Shown in pieces: positions 57,818 through 64,000 of a stretch of 64,000 nucleotides of DNA. How positions within the stretch are numbered: position 1 is the stretch's first letter; every line of letters begins with the position of its first letter. The stretch spans positions 37,073,398-37,137,397 of the forward strand of contig CM037792.1 in the NCBI GenBank assembly GCA_021229015.1, given 5' to 3'. Under the pieces are notes generated by a model. The model saw only the letters and a list, made by a program, of their open reading frames with translations. It did not search any database and was not told the origin of the DNA. Source of the DNA: Solen grandis (taxonomy: Eukaryota > Mollusca > Bivalvia > Adapedonta > Solenidae). The translations under genes and the position numbers were made by a program.

Positions 57818-59678
57818 GGTACACCTGTTTAGCTAGTAATATCAATATGATATAAGTAAAAAGTTTTTTTTTTCAATTTATATGACTAATACATATCTGT
57901 AAACTTACATTTTCCGAAAATGCTTCAATTAAGGTGAAAGCGAAAGTAGGATATTTTATTGAAAATTCTTACAATTGCTTTATATTCGTATTTTTTATGT
58001 AACTTCCTTATTTCTTGACCAATTTCAAAACTCTAGGTGTCAAAATAATCTTAAAATTCTCTACATCTCACTTGCTTAATTTTAACACTTATTTCTAATG
58101 ATTCTTAAGATATAAGCCGTAAAATTCTGACATGACGGCAAAATCGCTGAAATTCTATATGTTTAAATTCTTATTTTTGATGTAACTTCCTTATACTTTG
58201 ATCAATTTCAAAACTTAAGGTACCAAAATAATCGTCTTAAAATTCTCTACATCTCATTCGCTTAATGTGTTGACTTATTTCATATGGGTTTTAAGATATA
58301 AGCCTTGAAACTCTTACATAACGACAAAATCGCTGAAATTCTACATGTTTAAATTCTTATTTTTGATGTAACTTCCTTATACTTGGATCAATTTCAAAAC
58401 TTTAGGTACCAAATTAATCGTCTTAAAATTCTCTACATTTCACACGCTTTATCTATAGGAATATTTTTAATACTTTTTGAGATACAAGCTCTTAAACCTC
58501 TTGAAAAATGAAAAAATCACCAACGCTATATGCACGAATTTTGTTTTTTCCCCATTACTCCATGAATTTTAGGTCAATTATTAAACTTTAAGCATCAAAA
58601 GAACGGCCAAACATTGCTCTACAAATAATATTCATCATCATATTTTCAAAAATCAAAGAATTTCGAGATATAAACTGTTAAACACACTGAGGGTTACCGA
58701 ATTTTTGTTTTTCCGCCATAACTCAACCGATTCAACCCCGATCATCAAAAACTAAATATCATCTGAAAGGTCTTTCTATGCACTACAAATTATACGCATA
58801 GTGTCTCGATAGAATATTTACCGTTTTTGAGATATTTAAGGCCGAAGAAAAAGCCGATAATTTTATATATGACCTTGACCTTTGGGATTTTCCGGAAACG
58901 GAAGTGACATGGCTCTATAGAATCTAATACTGCATCTTCAGACAAAATTTCATGTAAATCATACAAAAAATAAAGCCTACAGGGCTTAAAAACCGTTAAG
59001 TTTTAATACAAAAGTTTAATTAGCATTATGACGTCATGTGACGTCATATGGCGTTTATCTTTTCAGAATATAAAGAAGACATAGAGACTAATATTCAGTC
59101 CAAATCTCAGCTTTCTAGCTTTCTGGAAGCGATTTTATACGCATTTGAAATTTGACGTCATTAGTTTGAATCTTGGATTCGCCATAAAACATTTGCCTTT
59201 TCGAATTTGGAAAAAACGGACACCGGGATGCACAACTAGAGCCTAACATACACATTCTGTGAAATTTTGATGAAAATCGACCCAGAAATAATGGCTGTAG
59301 ACCGCGTACAAACTTTTCACCTGACGTCAAATCTGACGTTATATGACGTCATATGAATATACAATTCATTGCATCGGAAAGCTCATGGTTTGAAATATAT
59401 GCCATAAAATTTTCATTGTTCTGAGTCAATGGCAACACCTCGAAATTAACACAAATATAAGAGGAAGAAAAAAAGAATAAGAAGAAGAAGAATAATAAAA
59501 AAACAGTACAAACCCAATATGACTTTCTGCCTGTAGGCAGAAAGTCCTAATAAAAAAACAGTACAAACCCAATATGACTTTCTGCCTGTAGGCAGAAAGT
59601 CCTAATAATAAGAAGAAGAAGAATAAACAGTACAAACCCAATAGGACTTTCTGCCGAAAGGGCAGAAAGTCCTAATAA

Positions 59679-62351
59679 CTAGATGTCATTCGTTTAAACG
59701 AATGATAGGACTTTCTGCAACATCTGCTTTATATAGTATATATAGAAGATGACATAATAGATAATCTGTCCAAATTGCAACTTTCTATCTCCTCTATTTC
59801 TATATAAAATAGCACAAATAGAACACATTCTGTGAATTTTAATAAAAGTCCGCCCATATCTTGCACATGTAGTTTACATACAACATTTATACTATGTCAT
59901 ATGACATGAAAGAAAAATGAAACAGTGTTCAAATGTAAGTTTCTAACTTTCATCACACATAGAATTTCATCACTCCAGCTCAGTTGTAACCTTGTTTAAT
60001 TTTAGCCTCATTAGGAAGAAGTATTGAATATTTGTATAGTGCTATATCCTTTCGACACCTGTAACGTAGTTAATCGTATTTAGCGATTTTGGCGTGTTTG
60101 GGCTTCCGTAGTTTTGCCATAAATTCCTGAATTTCGAACTATGGTGATATTTTGAGAGGTAACATCCCAGCCTACAAACTGATGCAATATGAATATCGTT
60201 AGCATAACAATGCAGTTTTTAGATGGTCTAAAATGTGGGGCTGCGTGTGAATTTTTCAAGGCTTGCAAACTGCTCGCTAGCTACATAGTGTTGCAAATAC
60301 GGATTTTTGTCTTGTGCCGTTGTACATGTATTAACTTCAATGCTTATTTTGGAAACAGTCAACATTCGACAAAAAACAACAACAACAACAACAACAAAAA
60401 AAAAATCAAGATATAGCCCATCAATTGCAATTTGATTTTTTTTTTTTTTTTTTTTTTTTAAGTCGTTGCGCAACTATTTGCGCGTGACCTTTTCCATATT
60501 TTTATGATGCATGATTATGAAATATCTTATTCTCCATGTAACTTTCTTATATGAAGTCCAATTTCAATAAACTTGGTACCGTTAGAAAGCTCTTAAAACA
60601 TGCTACATTTTACATGCATAATGTATAAACTTATCTTCAGTCGTTTCTGAGATATTGACTGTTAAACCTCAAGAAAACAGCATATTATCAGCAAAATTAG
60701 CTTCATTTCATTTAGTTTTTTTGCTTATAACTTTGTATTGCGTAAACCAATTTTAATAAACTAAATATCTTTGGAAACGTCAATTATTCAGCTATAATTC
60801 GTATTCATACATATATTTACAAAAATCGATATTTATTGAGATATGGCTACATATATGCAGTAGGGGTGAAATCAAAATTTCCTCACGTGCCTAATAACCC
60901 ATAAAAATTTCATCGTCCTAGGACTATTGCAACATATTAAAATAAGCGTTTAGTTAGGAAGAAGAAAAGAATAATAAAAATGAACAACTGACGTCACGTG
61001 ACGTCATATGACGTTTATTTTCACAAAATGTTTAAGACTCTCAGAGACCTATATACTGACTAAATATCTCTTTTCTATCTCAAATAGGACAGATTTTATA
61101 AGCATTTAAAAATTTACGACCTTGGTTCGAATCTTGAATTCGCTATAGAACCTTGGACTTTTCGAATTTTGAAAAACGGACACCGGTATACACAATAAGA
61201 ACGTAATATACACATTCTGTGAAAATTTGATGAAAATCGGTTCATAAACAATGGCTCTGGACCGCGTACAAACTTTTGTTGCATATTTCAAGTGTGACGT
61301 CATATGACGTCATAGGCATATGAAAATCATAGAAATCAAACTTTCAGCGATTGAAGCATGTGTCATTAAATTTTCATTGCCCTTCGACAATTTCAACATA
61401 TAGAAATACTCTTGTTAATACTAGAAATACATTATCATATAATGACGTCACGCGACGTCATATGACATTTTTTTCACAAAATGTTTAAAACTTCTAGAGA
61501 CCTATATACTGACCAAATCTCAACTTTCTATCTTAAATAGAACAGATTTTATAAGCATTTAAAAATTTACGACCTTGGTTCGAATCTTGGAATCGCTATA
61601 GATCCATGGAGTTTTCAAATTTTGAAAAACAGACACCGGATGCACAACTAGAACTTAATATACACAATCTGTGAAAATTTGATGAAAATCGGTTCACAAA
61701 CAATGGCTGTAGACCGCGTACAAGCTTTTGTAGTCAATTTCAAATGTGACGTCATATGACGTCATAGGCTTCTGAAAATCATTGAAATCAAAATTTCAGC
61801 GTCTGATTCATTTGTCATAAATTTCATGTCCTTCGATAATTTCAACATATAGAAATATTCTTGTTAATATTAGAAATACATTATCATATAATGACGTCAC
61901 GTGACGTCATTTGATTTTTTTAAAATGTTTAAAACTTCTAGAGACCTATATACTGATTAAATATCAACTTTCTATCTTAAATAGGACAGATTTTATAAGC
62001 ATTTAAAAATTTATGACCTTGGTTCGAATCTTGGATTCGCTATAGAACCATGGACTTTTCGAATTTTGAAAAAGGGACACCGGGATGCACAACATGAACT
62101 TAATATACACAATCTGTGAAAATTTGATGAAAATCGGTTCACAAACAATGGCTGTAGACCGCGTACAAACTTTTGTAGCATATTTCAACTGTGACGTCAT
62201 ATGACGTCATAGGCATATGAAAATCATAGAAATAAAAATTTCCTCACGTGACTAATAAGTCATAAAAAATTCATCGTCCTAGGAGTATTGCAACATAGTT
62301 TAGTTAGGAAGAAAAAAAGAAGAATAATAATAATAATAAGAAGAAGAAGAA
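59679..62351 (+). mobile_element. Helitron-like element with poly-T block and B-type core, second full copy
   Basis: Parallel to 52592-55127: same head and block, T tract at 60437-60459, a somewhat longer segment after it (60460-60880), then about three B-type monomers (60989-62250). The AGGAAGAAAAAAAGAAG tail joins the next head. Confidence 0.8.
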
Positions 62352-63105
62352 CTAGATTTCATTCGTTGATACGAATGATAGGACTTTCTGCTAAAATTGA
62401 AAAATATTAAGATTAATTCCGTTAGAAAGAATATATATTAAATTCTCTACCTTTTACTTATTTTTTTTTTCGTATGGCTTTCTTTTAGCTTTGACGTCAC
62501 ATGACGTCATAGGGTGCTGAAAATTCTTTTGTTCAAAAGCAAATACTTTACTGTCTTAACTCTGAAATTTTCATTATTCTGAACAACTGGAATTATGTCA
62601 AAATCATTGCCTTAAAATGAAAATTAAGAAGTATGCTTTTGACGTCACATGACATCCTATGACGTCAAGAATCAAAATATATGTAGAAATTCTGCAGAAC
62701 TGCAAACTGTGTAAGTTTCAATTTTCTATCTCATTCTGAAGCTCTTTAATCATAAAATGAAATTTTCGGTCCTATGTTCAAATCTTATTTCAGCCACAGA
62801 ACTTCGGTCTTTCGGAATTTCGGTTAGCTGACAGGATATGCACACTTTAGTTTCAAGATATACCATCTGTGAAAATTTGAAGAAAATCCAACCATAAATG
62901 ACGGCTGCAGAGCGCGAACACCATCTTTCACTGTTTTTAGCTGTGACGTTATTTGCCGTCATAGGGTTCTGAAGATGCTTTTTTTTCAAAAGCGCATAGT
63001 TTACTGTCATAACTCTGAAATTTTCATTACTCTGAACAACTGCCATCATGTCGAAATCATTGCCCTAAAATGAAAATTAAGAAGTATGCCTATGAAGTCA
63101 CATGT
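62352..63105 (+). mobile_element. Helitron-like element, truncated, last of the cluster
   Basis: Head CTAG, ATTCGTTGATACGAAT, AGGACTTTCTGC, TAAAATTG, then about 1.3 A-type monomers with several damaged CREs (for example TGACGTTATTTGCCGTCA at 62943). It stops inside a monomer near 63105 without a tail. Confidence 0.75.
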
Positions 63106-63137
63106 CACGTGATGTAATTCACGCCGGGAACAGGTTG

Positions 63138-63370
63138 ATAGGGCGGAGTCTAAAAAATCAATACTATATTTGGAATGTGCGACTGCGTTAAATTTCAAAA
63201 CATAATTTCAAACACTAAGTAGGTTAGTGTTATTTAGTAAGCATTAAGTCCATTAAATCGGTCGCGCGGCTTTGCCGTGCCACACCGATTTAATGGACTT
63301 AATGCTTACTAAAAAAACACTAACCTATACTTAATTAACACTGACTAACTTAGAGTTTGTCCCGCCCTAT
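63138..63370. mobile_element. Long foldback MITE
   Basis: The outer ends ATAGGGCGG and CCGCCCTAT pair. Inside, a near-perfect hairpin pairs 63220-63262 (TAGGTTAGTGTTATTTAGTA onward) with about 63283-63326, around a short CG-rich loop (CGCGCGGCTTTGCCGTGCC). No open frame. A possible ATTA-like target on the right was not confirmed. Confidence 0.75.
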
Positions 63371-63794
63371 TACTACGTTATGCTGCTATATTAGAAGATG
63401 GCACCATATAAATGTTATGTGTTGTTAAAGTATTCACACACGTGCACGTGCTTTCCAAATATGGATGTAACACATAAATTTCGCTCATATTTTGACTGTC
63501 GGCTCATTTTTTTTTCAGATTTCAATCAATTTATGTGATAGCTGTTTTTTATTTATTTATCTTGTTTGAATTAGTTGAGAAATCGGAAAATATCAACTGA
63601 CTGACATTAAGGAAAGAACGAAATATGTAAAAAATAATCGTTTAAAAAAGTCGGTGTCAGCGGAAGATATCAAGGCTAGGAATAACCCCGGAAATACCAA
63701 ATCAAACGAGATAACACATGATCTGTAAGTTGTTTAAAAACGTTATATCAATTATTCAATTCTTGTATTTACCAAATTCGTAAACATAGGTACT
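63371..63794. other. Unannotated spacer
   Basis: No gene or repeat recognised. Confidence 0.5.
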
Positions 63795-63990
63795 GGTATA
63801 GCTCCTTGGTTGGCGCTCAGCTTAATAAGGGTAGTTCTAGACTGATGGCCCGGTGTCCGGATAATGTGACTGGGTGGTATCATGCCAACTGTCTATGACG
63901 TGATACTGTGCAGTGTGACAACACTACATTTGTCTCAAGTAGACATTGTCTCCAAATGACTTAAATACTGTCGGTGGGACGTTAAACCTA
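63795..63990 (+). mobile_element. tRNA-derived SINE, 5'-truncated, plus orientation
   Basis: It contains the complement of the blocks seen in the other copies (TAGCTCCTTGG, GGCCCGGTGTC, GTCTCCAAATGAC, GTCGGTGGGACGTTAAACC), so it points to the plus strand. The tRNA-like head is missing. Confidence 0.75.
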
Positions 63991-64000
63991 ATAATCTATA

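Larger units (their letters stand above)
55128..59678 (+). mobile_element. Large composite Helitron-like element, copy 3, with 3' hairpins
   Basis: The head is damaged (only CGAATGATAGGACTTTCTGC remains, and short deletions follow), but the rest parallels copy 1: pearl-like element (55259-56361), CCCGAT-rich block (56690-57165), SINE (57518-57817), about 190-bp degenerate tandem units (57910-58500), GACCTTGACCTTT (58870) and a CRE-type monomer. It keeps three terminal hairpins near 59519-59548, 59574-59603 and 59643-59673. Confidence 0.75.

Noticed and set aside
26856..60416. Conserved small ORF of 73-76 codons (plus strand at 26856, 53104, 60189)
   Set aside because: The copies are recent duplicates of one repeat block, so identity is expected; the frame ends in a AAC/AAA simple repeat and shows no domain.
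26051..63105. Functional enhancer array because of CRE motifs
   Set aside because: Motif presence alone does not show activity; kept only as a testable finding.
26051..63105. Remaining POLR3H exons downstream of the gap
   Set aside because: No sequence continuing the RPC8 protein after WEYE was recognised on the plus strand up to the end of the window.

Overview
This is a eukaryotic, AT-rich, repeat-dominated nuclear window. It looks like a mollusc, most likely a bivalve. The evidence is split animal genes, tRNA-derived SINEs of molluscan type, elements resembling the bivalve 'pearl' repeats with (ACGG)n tracts, and very many Helitron-like elements that carry satellite monomers. A dreissenid mussel would fit, but that is only an impression. 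Only two protein-coding genes can be supported.

Region 1 (1-8.7 kb): no gene. It holds SINE copies, a 19-bp minisatellite of about 70 units (5640-6983), and two piggyBac-like 242-bp foldback MITEs with TTAA ends.

Region 2 (8.76-15.86 kb, minus strand): a complete four-exon MINPP1-type gene (multiple inositol polyphosphate phosphatase, histidine acid phosphatase clan). It has a signal peptide, an RHGSRHP catalytic motif, an unusual HTE proton-donor motif and a C-terminal HDEL retention signal. Exon 1 is off frame by one base in a CACACA stretch near 15195.

Region 3 (about 16.0-25.95 kb, plus strand): POLR3H/RPC8, a stalk subunit of RNA polymerase III, head-to-head with MINPP1 and probably sharing a short bidirectional promoter. 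Five coding exons, about 135 codons, are visible; the gene then runs into a 100-N gap. Its introns carry a 2.8-kb hAT transposon with a perfect 8-bp target duplication and a 2.4-kb 23-bp minisatellite.

Region 4 (26.05-63.1 kb): no gene seen. It is a head-to-tail concatenation of about 15 Helitron-like (HINE-type) non-autonomous elements. Heads are marked by CTAG plus a small palindrome and AGGACTTTCTGC; tails by a hairpin whose arms repeat that motif. The bodies contain two diverged families of about 452-454-bp monomers. These monomers are loaded with perfect palindromic CRE sites (TGACGTCA) at exactly 10-bp spacing. Three larger copies contain captured or nested sequence: a pearl-like element, a tRNA-SINE and shared non-repeat blocks. 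One different-motif relative with the same architecture is nested at 38.56-40.77 kb.

Region 5 (63.1-64 kb): a long hairpin MITE and a truncated SINE.

The strongest candidate for something undescribed is the set of repeat families with one shared layout (5' motif, tandem core, simple repeat, 3' hairpin), one of which has amplified helically phased CRE clusters. The two genes have no obvious functional link other than a shared promoter region.
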